A stretch of DNA of 5,725 nucleotides from CALCKU01 sp964571595 (GCA_964571595.1 CAZNCJ010000112.1:1-5725), one strand, 5' to 3'; positions 1 to 5,675 are shown, counted from the stretch's first letter. Notes: generated by a model from the letters alone, not told the origin. Made by a program: numbers and translations.

Positions 1-53
1 TTTAGGTTCTGGTATCGCAAGGTGTGGAAGTTCGAGTCTTCTCACCCGCACCA
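1..53 (+). tRNA. tRNA-Leu(UAG), 3' part only (window edge)
   Basis: This is the 3' part of a leucine tRNA reading CUN codons. The window opens in the anticodon loop (1-7, TTTAGGT), giving anticodon TAG at 3-5. The 3' anticodon strand TCTGG follows (8-12), then a long class-II variable arm (13-25) and the T arm: stem GGAAG (26-30), loop TTCGAGT (31-37), stem CTTCT (38-42). The 3' acceptor strand CACCCGC (43-49), discriminator A (50) and encoded CCA (51-53) complete it. The long variable arm plus A73 fits Leu rather than Ser, which normally has G73. The 5' half lies outside the window, so its integrity cannot be judged. Confidence 0.93.
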
Positions 54-86
54 TTTTATTTATGTGTTGAGAGTTACAAACATAGA

Positions 87-112
87 AAATTAACTGACAA
101 TCCGGTTAATTT
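87..112. repeat. 8-bp AT-rich inverted repeat downstream of tRNA-Leu
   Basis: AAATTAAC (87-94) and GTTAATTT (105-112) are perfect inverted copies around a 10-nt loop. No T-run follows on the plus strand, so it is not a standard intrinsic terminator. It could be a weak processing or termination hairpin for the tRNA transcript, or an operator. AT-rich dyads of this size also arise by chance. Confidence 0.3.
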
Positions 113-180
113 CAGCACCGTCATAATGTCTAATTCTTTTTAATGTTTAGGCACTTTATGTGTGATCTATATGGGTGCAA

Positions 181-193
181 AGGTAATTTACCT
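181..193. promoter_or_regulatory. 13-bp palindrome, possible operator
   Basis: AGGTAA-T-TTACCT is a perfect dyad with a single central base. A TATAAA hexamer (219-224) lies about 25 bp downstream, so a bound protein would sit near a -35 position, but no good -35 hexamer is present. The site is about 300 bp upstream of the receptor start. The role as an operator is inference. Confidence 0.3.
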
Positions 194-399
194 AAGCTCG
201 TTTTACCGTGTAATGCTCTATAAAGTCAGGATTGCATAGCTTTTATTGCGCGTGTCCAGGTCGCATGATCTCATGACTTTGTTTAAACTCGTCACCTAAC
301 GTTCCTTATAGTTGTTCTCCTATCCAAGTTGCAGTTTTATTGCACGAGTAAGAAGGTGGGAGAGCGTAAATTTGCTTAAATACTTTCAATAGCTACATC

Positions 400-451
400 A
401 GTGGGCGTCAGACCCGCGGCAAAACAATGAGCGCCAGACTCGTGACAAAGC
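400..451. repeat. Diverged 26-bp tandem direct repeat upstream of the receptor gene
   Basis: Two contiguous 26-bp units, 400-425 and 426-451, align without gaps at 19 of 26 positions. The conserved core is GCG-CAGAC-CG-G-CAAA-C. All seven differences are transitions (A/G or C/T). The repeat ends 46 bp before the receptor start codon, in the promoter or 5' leader region. Direct repeats there are the usual form of AraC-family operators, and two such regulators are encoded nearby, so these may be binding half-sites. That link is inference. No third unit is visible on either side. Confidence 0.5.
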
Positions 452-483
452 CAGCAAATGAAAACGCATTAGAACACAGACAT

Positions 484-490
484 AAGGGGA
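484..490 (+). promoter_or_regulatory. Ribosome-binding site of the receptor gene
   Basis: AAGGGGA lies 7 nt before the ATG at 498 and decides that start over the in-frame ATG at 537, which has no comparable purine tract. An out-of-frame ATG at 490-492 overlaps the end of the site. Confidence 0.7.
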
Positions 491-497
491 TGATAAG

Positions 498-1217
498 ATG
501 CAACATCTAAGATCAAAAAATATTAGCAAGACCAGTATGAGGCTGTTTAATACAGTTGCGATAATTGCCCTTGCGAGCAGTATAGCAATGCCGGCCATGG
601 CACAAATCGATGAAATCGTTGTTACGGCTCGGAAACAGGCAGAGAATATTCAAGAGGTTCCGATAGCCATTACGGCCTTTACGGGCGAGGATTTCCAAAA
701 TGCAGGATTACAAGAGTTTTCCGATATTGCATTAATAACACCCAACCTTGCTATCGATGCCTCAGCAGCTGTTGGATCTTCATTTTCAACAATTAACATT
801 CGTGGACAGGAAGGCGGCTTTATTACGCTAAATATTGACGAGGCCGTTGGCGTTTATATCAATAATGCGCCAATTACCCGCGCGACTGGATTATTATCAA
901 ATATCTTTGACGTGGAAGCGGTTGAGGTTCTTAAGGGGCCACAAGGGACTTTATATGGCCGTAATACGACGGGTGGTGCAGTTGTCGTTACGACTAAGGC
1001 GCCAGAACTAAACGAGTTTGGCGGATATGTTGAAGCCACCTTCGGAAACTTCGGCCGAAATGATTATGAAGGGGTCGTCAATATACCTATTGCTCAGGAC
1101 CTTGCCGCGCTGCGTCTAGGGCCCAAAAAACCAATCGCGATGGTTTTGGAACGGGCAGCACAACGGGCCAGTCTTTGGCCAGTGATGATGAGCTTACCTT
1201 GCGAGGCTCGCTTTTAG
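498..1217 (+). CDS. TonB-dependent receptor, N-terminal fragment (signal peptide and plug)
   Basis: As written, the frame ends after 239 residues. Residues 1-35 form a Sec signal peptide: basic start (RSKNISK, R15), hydrophobic core (VAIIALASSIAM) and cleavage after AMA35 before Gln36. The TonB box is DEIVVTAR (38-45). The plug domain covers about 52-168, with the family signature VEVLKGPQGTLYGR (142-155) followed by NTTGGAVVVTTKAP. The first barrel strands follow (GGYVEATFGNFGRNDYEG). From residue 212 the sequence no longer resembles a barrel, which is the out-of-frame tail after the A-run. If translated alone, it would be an exported plug without a barrel and presumably unstable. The start at 498 is supported by AAGGGGA. 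Confidence 0.8.
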   Translation: MQHLRSKNISKTSMRLFNTVAIIALASSIAMPAMAQIDEIVVTARKQAENIQEVPIAITAFTGEDFQNAGLQEFSDIALITPNLAIDASAAVGSSFSTINIRGQEGGFITLNIDEAVGVYINNAPITRATGLLSNIFDVEAVEVLKGPQGTLYGRNTTGGAVVVTTKAPELNEFGGYVEATFGNFGRNDYEGVVNIPIAQDLAALRLGPKKPIAMVLERAAQRASLWPVMMSLPCEARF

Positions 1218-2668
1218 TGGAGCCAAGTGATCGGCTTAATATTCGTTTGAATGCAGATTATCATGATGTTGATGAAGATGGCTCCATCCTTCGCGGGGCG
1301 AATACGGTCGCACTACCTTTGCCAACCGGCGTTGTCTTTTTTGCCCAAGAAACTTTGGATGACGATTTTTTCGTTGGTAATGAAACAGGCGATGTAGATC
1401 ATGTACAGACCCAAGAGGAGTTCAATATAAATGCAACGATTAGCTATGATCTGGGGAATGTCGATTTTACCTCTGTTACAAGCTATCGTGAACAAGAGGT
1501 GTTTTTAACTTTCCAGCAAACAAACCAGACAAGTGTTGAAATTGCTCAAGATGCCGAATTATTTGCACAAGAATTTCGTCTATCTGGCGATGCATTTGAA
1601 GACAGGTTGAACTGGCAAACGGGTTTCTTTTATTCCACGGAACAAGGCGAAGACGACGATATTTTGGTAACGACGCCCGCTTTTGCGCCATTTCTTGGGC
1701 CAGGCCAAAATGAAGTTACGGCCTCAGATAACGAATCTTGGGCCATTTTTGCACAGGGCAGTTTTGATATAACGGAAAATTTAAGTTTAACGGGTGGTCT
1801 TCGCTATACTGTTGAAAGTCGCGAGCTGCGTGATCTTGAAGTTGGTGCCCCTATTTTAGAAGCGCAGGCGGGTTTTGATGCTATTTCATGGCTAGTGTCT
1901 CTGGATTACCAACCTAATGATAATATTTTATTATATGGTAGTATTGCGCGGGGCTTTAGAAGCGGGGGTATTGATCAAGGTAATCTTGCGCTGACAATTA
2001 ACCCGGAGTTCGTATTGAATTATGAAGTGGGTATTAAGTCAGATTGGTTTGACAATCGTCTTCGGTTAAACGCGTCAGGATTTTATAGTGATTATACCGA
2101 TATTCAACGTGTTGTTTTTGATGTGCCTAATTTTCCAGATACGGTTATCGCAAATGCAGCAGAAGCCAATATTATAGGTTTTGAAGTTGAGCTTACAGCT
2201 GAACCGACAGATGGCTTAACTTTATCCGGCGGAATTGGGTATCATGATGGCGATTTCGAAGAGTTTTTTGATGGCTTAACGGACCGAACAGATGATCCGT
2301 TTCCCGGCGAAGGCTTGCAGGCCAATGCGACTATTCGCTATGAGCACCCGATAAGTAACGAAAGCACTTTGGGCTTCCAAGCCAATTATTTATTCAGAGG
2401 CGAGCAAGATAATGCGAGCCCAGGCGCGATCGCTACCGGCGTCAGTCCAGACATTTTAGTCGCTGATTCTTACGGGCTTTTAAATGCTCAAATTGATCTT
2501 GCGACGGATTTATTTGGCGGGGCGAATATTGCCTTATTTGCATCTAATCTGACGGATGAAGAATATCTCGTTGATCAGCTCGTTATCCCCTTACCCTTTG
2601 GTTTAATTTCAAACGGGATCGTCGGCGAGCCGCGAACCTATGGTGTTAGGATCAATAAATCATTCTAG
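1175..2668 (+). CDS. TonB-dependent receptor, C-terminal fragment (beta-barrel)
   Basis: This frame carries the rest of the barrel. The first possible start codon is a TTG at 1175 with no Shine-Dalgarno site and no signal peptide, so independent translation is unlikely. Homologous coding continues upstream in this frame to about 1130 (KTNRDGFGTGSTTGQS). Family features include SDRLNIRLNADYHDVDEDGS near the start, LYGSIARGFRSGG in the middle, NYEVGIKSDWFDNRLRLNAS with GFYSDYTDIQ shortly after it, and the end LFASNLTDEEY ... RTYGVRINKSF. The last residue is Phe, the usual signal for Bam-mediated barrel assembly. It is best read as the second half of the gene starting at 498. Confidence 0.75.
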   Translation: MASDDELTLRGSLLVEPSDRLNIRLNADYHDVDEDGSILRGANTVALPLPTGVVFFAQETLDDDFFVGNETGDVDHVQTQEEFNINATISYDLGNVDFTSVTSYREQEVFLTFQQTNQTSVEIAQDAELFAQEFRLSGDAFEDRLNWQTGFFYSTEQGEDDDILVTTPAFAPFLGPGQNEVTASDNESWAIFAQGSFDITENLSLTGGLRYTVESRELRDLEVGAPILEAQAGFDAISWLVSLDYQPNDNILLYGSIARGFRSGGIDQGNLALTINPEFVLNYEVGIKSDWFDNRLRLNASGFYSDYTDIQRVVFDVPNFPDTVIANAAEANIIGFEVELTAEPTDGLTLSGGIGYHDGDFEEFFDGLTDRTDDPFPGEGLQANATIRYEHPISNESTLGFQANYLFRGEQDNASPGAIATGVSPDILVADSYGLLNAQIDLATDLFGGANIALFASNLTDEEYLVDQLVIPLPFGLISNGIVGEPRTYGVRINKSF

Positions 2669-2712
2669 GATATTAATTGGATAATATTTAACGAAGAATG
2701 CCTTCAACTCTG

Positions 2713-2750
2713 CCGCTTACTTTTAACCAGTAAGCGGTATTTTTATTTTT
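2713..2750 (+). terminator. Rho-independent terminator of the receptor gene
   Basis: CCGCTTACT (2713-2721) and AGTAAGCGG (2729-2737) form a perfect 9-bp stem, extendable by a G-T and a T-A pair, with a 7-nt loop TTTAACC. It is followed by TATTTTTATTTTT (2738-2750). It starts 45 bp after the receptor stop codon. No T-tract lies on the other side, so it should act on the plus strand only and not end the convergent regulator transcript. Confidence 0.93.
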
Positions 2751-2795
2751 ATAAATTGCGATAGGATTTAACGTTAGGGCTGGGCGACAATAAAT

Positions 2796-3995
2796 CTAAC
2801 TTAGGAAAAATAATTCGCTGTTATCTTTTTCAGCTTCAGTATTTTTACGAAACTGTGTGGGAGACACGTCGTACCATCTTTTAAAGGCGGTGGAGAAAGG
2901 CCGGTCAGAAGAGTATTCTAAAAGCGCCGCAATCTGTCCAATCGACAGACTTGTATTGTTGAGATAGCTTTCAGAGAGTGTTTTGCGCACAATGTCGACA
3001 ACATTTGAATAGCTCTGATCTTCTTCTTTTAGCAATCTTTGTAACTTCTTTGGGTGCATGTTGAGGCTTTTTGAAAAGGATTCAATATCGCTTAAGCCTA
3101 AGCCCATGACGGAGGGTAAGACCGTTTCGACAAATTTTGCGACTGAGCGGCGGGCATCTGGTTTTAACTCTGTTCGCCCCTTAAAAAAGGCCTTTAGGGC
3201 GAAATCCCGAAAACCGACACTGAGGCGGTTGTCCTCAAGTTCAAAATAATCCCGATTTGAGACGAGTTTGTTTTCTTTTTGTCCAAAATAAACCGGGGCT
3301 TTGAAAACCTCTTCATAAATTGAACGATCAGAAGGCCCTTGATGCATTAAAGAAATATATTTTACTTTGAAGCTCGGGATAAGCTTTTGAGCGGTGATAG
3401 CGGCAATCGCTATCGTGCTTTCTAGAAATTGTCTGTAAGGCGCGGATGATGGATGGATTTTATAAATACCGGCTAGTTCTTTTTCGTCAATATTGTCATG
3501 AAAACTATAGTCTATACCATTTGTGCGAATAGATTGAGCCTCTGTTATATAATCAAAGAAGCTTTTAATATCTTCAGAAAGCGCGCCGATATAGATGGTT
3601 GGACCAATACTACTAAAATCGGCTTTCGTATTGAGTGCAAAGCGCAACCCCAAACTTTCATCCCCGATTTGCGCAGCGGCTCTTTCATAAAAAGTACAAA
3701 CCGCATTCCAGGGGACAATATTTGCTTGTTCGCGAATACGATCTTTTTGCAGGCCTAGCTCATCTCTCAGGCTGTCTGTATCTGCGCCCAGTGATTTTGC
3801 ATATTCCGGAAATCCATCAAAGTTAAAAGTGGATCGAATATAGAGTTTATGACTTTGCATAACAGGGACTGTATTATGCGATATAAACGCATATTTCGAC
3901 CTATAATTTCGCATAATTGAGGACATTATAGCATTTTTTAGGACAATTTGTTTCGAACTACGGACAAAACCCTCATGGTTGGGACCAATAGACAT
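2796..3995 (-). CDS. AraC-family transcriptional regulator with OruR-type ligand domain
   Basis: This is a transcription factor that binds DNA through a C-terminal AraC/XylS domain and probably senses a small molecule through its N-terminal half. Residues about 60-260 match the arabinose-binding-like domain of the OruR group, with GPTIYIGALSEDIKSFFDY (131-149) and APVYFGQKENKLV (233-245). The DNA-binding domain follows: helix-turn-helix 1 around 302-325 (LNMHPKKLQRLLKEE) and helix-turn-helix 2 around 350-374, ending FKRWYDVSPTQFRK. The longest frame (399 residues) has a GGGTGA tract before its ATG. However, an extended -10 promoter inside the frame (3925-3933) and the family's usual length of roughly 340-360 favour Met46 (codon 3858-3860, 354 residues), although that ATG lacks a clear ribosome-binding site. 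It is convergent with the receptor and divergent from the small AraC gene. The effector is unknown. Confidence 0.9.
   Translation of the reverse strand: MSIGPNHEGFVRSSKQIVLKNAIMSSIMRNYRSKYAFISHNTVPVMQSHKLYIRSTFNFDGFPEYAKSLGADTDSLRDELGLQKDRIREQANIVPWNAVCTFYERAAAQIGDESLGLRFALNTKADFSSIGPTIYIGALSEDIKSFFDYITEAQSIRTNGIDYSFHDNIDEKELAGIYKIHPSSAPYRQFLESTIAIAAITAQKLIPSFKVKYISLMHQGPSDRSIYEEVFKAPVYFGQKENKLVSNRDYFELEDNRLSVGFRDFALKAFFKGRTELKPDARRSVAKFVETVLPSVMGLGLSDIESFSKSLNMHPKKLQRLLKEEDQSYSNVVDIVRKTLSESYLNNTSLSIGQIAALLEYSSDRPFSTAFKRWYDVSPTQFRKNTEAEKDNSELFFLS
3925..3933 (-). promoter_or_regulatory. Extended -10 promoter element for the large AraC gene
   Basis: Read on the minus strand, this is TGCTATAAT, a perfect extended -10 box. 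No good -35 hexamer sits 17 bp upstream, which extended -10 promoters tolerate. Transcription would begin near 3917-3919. That lies inside the longest open frame and implies that the protein starts at Met28 (3912-3914, nearly leaderless) or, more likely, Met46 (3858-3860, leader of about 58 nt). It is a sequence match only. Confidence 0.45.
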
Positions 3996-4032
3996 AAAAT
4001 CACCCAGTGCCTCAAAACCTAAGACAAAACCC
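3963..4032. repeat. Short CAAAACC direct repeats in the divergent regulator region
   Basis: GACAAAACCC occurs exactly at 3963-3972 and 4023-4032, 60 bp apart. The core CAAAACC occurs a third time at 4013-4019, 12 bp before the last copy. All are in the same orientation, between or overlapping the 5' ends of the two AraC genes. They could be half-sites for an AraC-family protein. Copies this short may be chance. Confidence 0.3.
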
Positions 4033-4040
4033 CTGACATC

Positions 4041-4056
4041 AAGACAGTACTGTCTT
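4041..4056. promoter_or_regulatory. Perfect 16-bp palindrome between two divergent AraC genes, candidate operator
   Basis: AAGACAGTACTGTCTT equals its own reverse complement. It lies 61 bp before the start of the small regulator (4118), 45 bp before the longest possible start of the large one (3995) and about 110 bp from the extended -10 box. This placement could let one bound dimer affect both promoters. It does not match the usual proteobacterial LexA boxes. AraC proteins more often bind direct repeats, so the binding protein may be another dimeric regulator. Confidence 0.5.
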
Positions 4057-4105
4057 CAATTCTTTGCTTTCATCCGAAAGATTACGGCCTAAGTGCGCGT
4101 AAAAT

Positions 4106-4111
4106 GAGGAT
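4106..4111 (+). promoter_or_regulatory. Ribosome-binding site of the small AraC gene
   Basis: GAGGAT lies 6 nt before the ATG at 4118. This supports real translation of this short reading frame from that start, and argues against it being only the remnant of a longer gene. Confidence 0.7.
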
Positions 4112-4117
4112 GATTAA

Positions 4118-4510
4118 ATGCTAGATGCGAATAGCTATAAAACAGAAATAGAATTAGCCGACGATACCTGCCCATTGGAATATTTATGCAATGGGTCTCA
4201 GCCAATGTCAGCAGCATTATTAATGGACATAAGCAGATATTTGGCACCGAACCATACATCTATAAAGCACTATGCCAAGGCGATGGGAATTAGTTCTAAA
4301 AAATTACAACGATTGCTCAAAGAGGAGAATATTACTTTTTCTATGATTCTGGATTTATACCGGAAAAATCAGGCGAAAACCTTGCTCCAATCAGGTCAAT
4401 TTTCAGTAAAGCAAGTTGCGAGCAAGCTCGGTTATTCCTCAGGAGAGAGTTTTAATTTTGCGTGCAAGCGTTGGTACGGGCTTTCACCCAAGCAAGTTAG
4501 ACGGAGTTAA
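4118..4510 (+). CDS. Small AraC-type protein with DNA-binding domain only
   Basis: This 130-residue protein contains the two helix-turn-helix motifs of the AraC/XylS family and no ligand domain. The first motif spans about 48-70 (AKAMGISSKKLQRLLKEE). The second spans about 96-118 (SVKQVASKLGYSSGESF) and is followed by the family end motif CKRWYGLSPKQVRRS. KKLQRLLKEE (61-70) is identical to residues 316-325 of the divergent regulator, and the KRWY-SP-Q-R pattern also matches, so the two are likely paralogues. The first 30 residues are not recognisable. The lost sensor half is not hidden upstream, because that DNA belongs to the divergent gene. Stand-alone AraC domains exist (MarA, SoxS) and act without a ligand, often controlled by their own level. 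It could share or compete for sites with its neighbour (inference). Confidence 0.88.
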   Translation: MLDANSYKTEIELADDTCPLEYLCNGSQPMSAALLMDISRYLAPNHTSIKHYAKAMGISSKKLQRLLKEENITFSMILDLYRKNQAKTLLQSGQFSVKQVASKLGYSSGESFNFACKRWYGLSPKQVRRS

Positions 4511-4557
4511 GTGCATTTTAAAGCCGAGCCTTATGACGGGGCGCACGAGCTTTCTTT

Positions 4558-4580
4558 ATTTCGATTAACGAAATCGATTT
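4558..4580. promoter_or_regulatory. Two overlapping dyads upstream of the lipoprotein gene
   Basis: ATTTCG-ATTAA-CGAAAT (4558-4574) overlaps the perfect palindrome AAATCGATTT (4571-4580). The pair ends 31 bp before the lipoprotein start. They could be a compact operator or alternative hairpins. No good promoter hexamers at correct spacing leave room for the ribosome-binding site, so transcription may come from the small AraC gene upstream; no terminator is visible in the gap at 4511-4611. Confidence 0.3.
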
Positions 4581-4597
4581 TAAGGTAATAATATGTT

Positions 4598-4605
4598 AGG
4601 GAGGT
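4598..4605 (+). promoter_or_regulatory. Ribosome-binding site of the lipoprotein gene
   Basis: AGGGAGGT lies 6 nt before the ATG at 4612 and is the strongest such site in the window. The nearby ATG at 4593 is out of frame and upstream of it. Confidence 0.8.
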
Positions 4606-4611
4606 CTGGCT

Positions 4612-5541
4612 ATGCTTAGACTTTCCGCATATTTGATTTATCTGGGGGTCAGCCTTGCGCTTATAGCATGTCAGTCGATACCGAAAAATACTATTGATGA
4701 TAGTTTTCAGCAAAGAGTTGCAGATTATCAAAAGCAGAATCCGGAAATAAATTATGAAGATGCTGCATTTCGTTTAAATTCTAATCACTTCAAGGAAGTC
4801 AGAAGGGTCGAGCGATGTTCCCGCGCGCAAGAAGGGTTTGAAGACAGGGCTGTCTATCAAATTCCCCCGGATTATGAATTACATTTCTATTTTTTAGGCG
4901 CAGCGCAAGAAAAGCTCGCAGCGTGCACCTTAGATCCAATTTTTAAAGCCCATAATGTGCCCTATAGTGTAGAAGAGATAATGAATGTTCAAAGCCAAGC
5001 CATAAAAGGATTATCTGAGGCAGGCCTAACATATACCTCGGAAATTAACGGACATAGCCATACACTGTTTTATAAAAAACCCCATCCTGAAACCCTGTTA
5101 AGTAAACATGCGCATATAATGATAGCTGTTGAGGAAGATGACATTGCCTTGGCGCGATCAGTCCTCGCGCCATTTACAGTCTTTGGTGGCTCGTTGCTTA
5201 TGATAATTTATATGGGTTTATTTGGGCATAATGTGCGTTACCCAGAAGGTGAAAATTACAAAAAAATGTCGATTGAAGGTTATAGAAATTTAGGTTCGCG
5301 TAATCCCATACAGAAATTATTCACGACGCATTATCATGCTAAGATCTATCATGTAAAAGACCATTGCCCCATTCCAGATGATGGTCGGAACCCCAACCGG
5401 GATTATGTGATTGCGACATATGAAAAGGCCTTTGGGCTGACACATTCGATTGTCTATCATAATTGCGGTTATGGTAAATTTTGGGGCGACCCGCAGCCCG
5501 AATGGGAGCTATCAAAATCCAAACTTGTGGCAAAGAGCTAG
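4612..5541 (+). CDS. Predicted lipoprotein with an internal hydrophobic segment, function unknown
   Basis: I do not recognise the family of this 309-residue protein. It opens with a lipoprotein signal: a hydrophobic stretch (LSAYLIYLGVSLALIAC) with lipobox LIA-Cys20, predicted to be lipidated at Cys20. Gln21 at +2 would allow outer-membrane sorting by the usual Lol rule. Residues 21-180 are polar with Cys69 and Cys105. A second hydrophobic stretch (about 184-205, PFTVFGGSLLMIIYMGLFG) could span or enter a membrane, which is unusual for a soluble lipoprotein. The C-terminal part is rich in His and aromatic residues (THYHAKIYHVKDHC, 239-252) and has a late SIVYHNCGYGKFWG (279-292) with Cys285. 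The His/Cys arrangement vaguely recalls LRAT/NlpC-type cysteine enzymes, but I would not assign that. It follows the small AraC gene by 101 bp on the same strand, so an operon is possible. Confidence 0.82.
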   Translation: MLRLSAYLIYLGVSLALIACQSIPKNTIDDSFQQRVADYQKQNPEINYEDAAFRLNSNHFKEVRRVERCSRAQEGFEDRAVYQIPPDYELHFYFLGAAQEKLAACTLDPIFKAHNVPYSVEEIMNVQSQAIKGLSEAGLTYTSEINGHSHTLFYKKPHPETLLSKHAHIMIAVEEDDIALARSVLAPFTVFGGSLLMIIYMGLFGHNVRYPEGENYKKMSIEGYRNLGSRNPIQKLFTTHYHAKIYHVKDHCPIPDDGRNPNRDYVIATYEKAFGLTHSIVYHNCGYGKFWGDPQPEWELSKSKLVAKS

Positions 5542-5628
5542 GCACGCTCGCAAATTAGCAAAATTGGAGGGCTTTGGGTGCGCTCGTCAAAATATGTGAC
5601 GGAACTTAAAGACCTAAATTTTTTAAAA

Positions 5629-5675
5629 TGGTACGGGTGGTCGGAATCGAACCGACACTCCAAAGGAACGGGATT
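5629..5675 (-). tRNA. 3' half of a leucine-type tRNA, broken at the anticodon loop
   Basis: Read on the minus strand from the right, this shows a 3' anticodon strand TCCCG (5669-5673) and a long variable arm with stem TTCC/GGAG around a TTT loop (5657-5668). Next come T stem GTCGG, loop TTCGATT and stem CCGAC (5640-5656), acceptor strand CACCCGT (5633-5639), discriminator A (5632) and CCA (5629-5631). The long variable arm with A73 indicates Leu. The 5' side does not pair: TACGA faces TCCCG, and no D arm or 5' acceptor strand is present in the AT-rich DNA to the right. It is therefore a tRNA 3' half, not a complete gene. The break lies inside the anticodon, so the anticodon is unknown. Confidence 0.75.

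Larger units (their letters stand above)
54..497. other. Non-coding gap between tRNA-Leu and the receptor gene
   Basis: No reading frame here has both a plausible length and a ribosome-binding site. The stretch contains an 8-bp inverted repeat (87-112), a 13-bp palindrome (181-193), a diverged 26-bp tandem repeat (400-451) and the receptor's Shine-Dalgarno site. Promoter-like hexamers occur, such as TATAAA at 219-224, TATAGT at 307-312 and TTGCTT at 372-377 with TACATC at 394-399. None combines good -35 and -10 elements at correct spacing, so no promoter is called. The gap is long enough for a regulated promoter with a sizeable leader. Confidence 0.6.
498..2668 (+). pseudogene. TonB-dependent outer-membrane receptor, frameshifted at an A-run
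   Basis: This locus encodes a TonB-dependent receptor, a 22-stranded outer-membrane barrel with an N-terminal plug that imports a bound ligand using energy from TonB-ExbBD. The N-terminal part, in the frame of 498, holds the signal peptide, TonB box and plug. The barrel continues in the -1 frame. The switch falls at or beside six A (1125-1130). Adding one A reads ...LRLGPKK-TNRDGFGTG... without a break and gives 723 residues, normal for the family. Both halves look unmutated elsewhere and the C-terminus ends in phenylalanine, as most barrels do. So this is a very recent mutation, a sequencing error in a homopolymer, or slippage. The ligand cannot be told from sequence. The convergent AraC gene may be its regulator (inference). 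Confidence 0.85.

Noticed and set aside
158..223. Possible 21-residue small ORF in the gap after tRNA-Leu
   Set aside because: There is no ribosome-binding site, no recognisable sequence, and a frame this short is expected by chance.
3058..3826. Plus-strand open frames inside the large AraC gene
   Set aside because: They lie opposite a well-supported regulator and have no recognisable motifs or ribosome-binding sites.
4041..4056. Palindrome as a LexA (SOS) box
   Set aside because: The order is ACAG...CTGT, not CTG-N10-CAG, and it does not have the GTTC-N7-GTTC pattern of alphaproteobacteria.
4100..4105. TAAAAT as the -10 box of the small AraC gene
   Set aside because: Transcription would start after the Shine-Dalgarno site at 4106-4111 and lose it.
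4118..4510. Small AraC frame as a simple truncation of a full-length regulator
   Set aside because: It has its own good ribosome-binding site and no sensor-domain remnant upstream, so it is better called an intact small gene.
4586..4594. TAATAATAT as the -10 box of the lipoprotein gene
   Set aside because: The transcript would begin inside the strong ribosome-binding site at 4598-4605.
5542..5591. Weak direct repeat (GCACGCTCG-CAAA and GTGCGCTCGTCAAA)
   Set aside because: It is short, needs a gap, and has no context to give it meaning.
5585..5601. CGTCA/TGACG hairpin as a terminator for the lipoprotein gene
   Set aside because: The stem is only 5 bp and no T-run follows.
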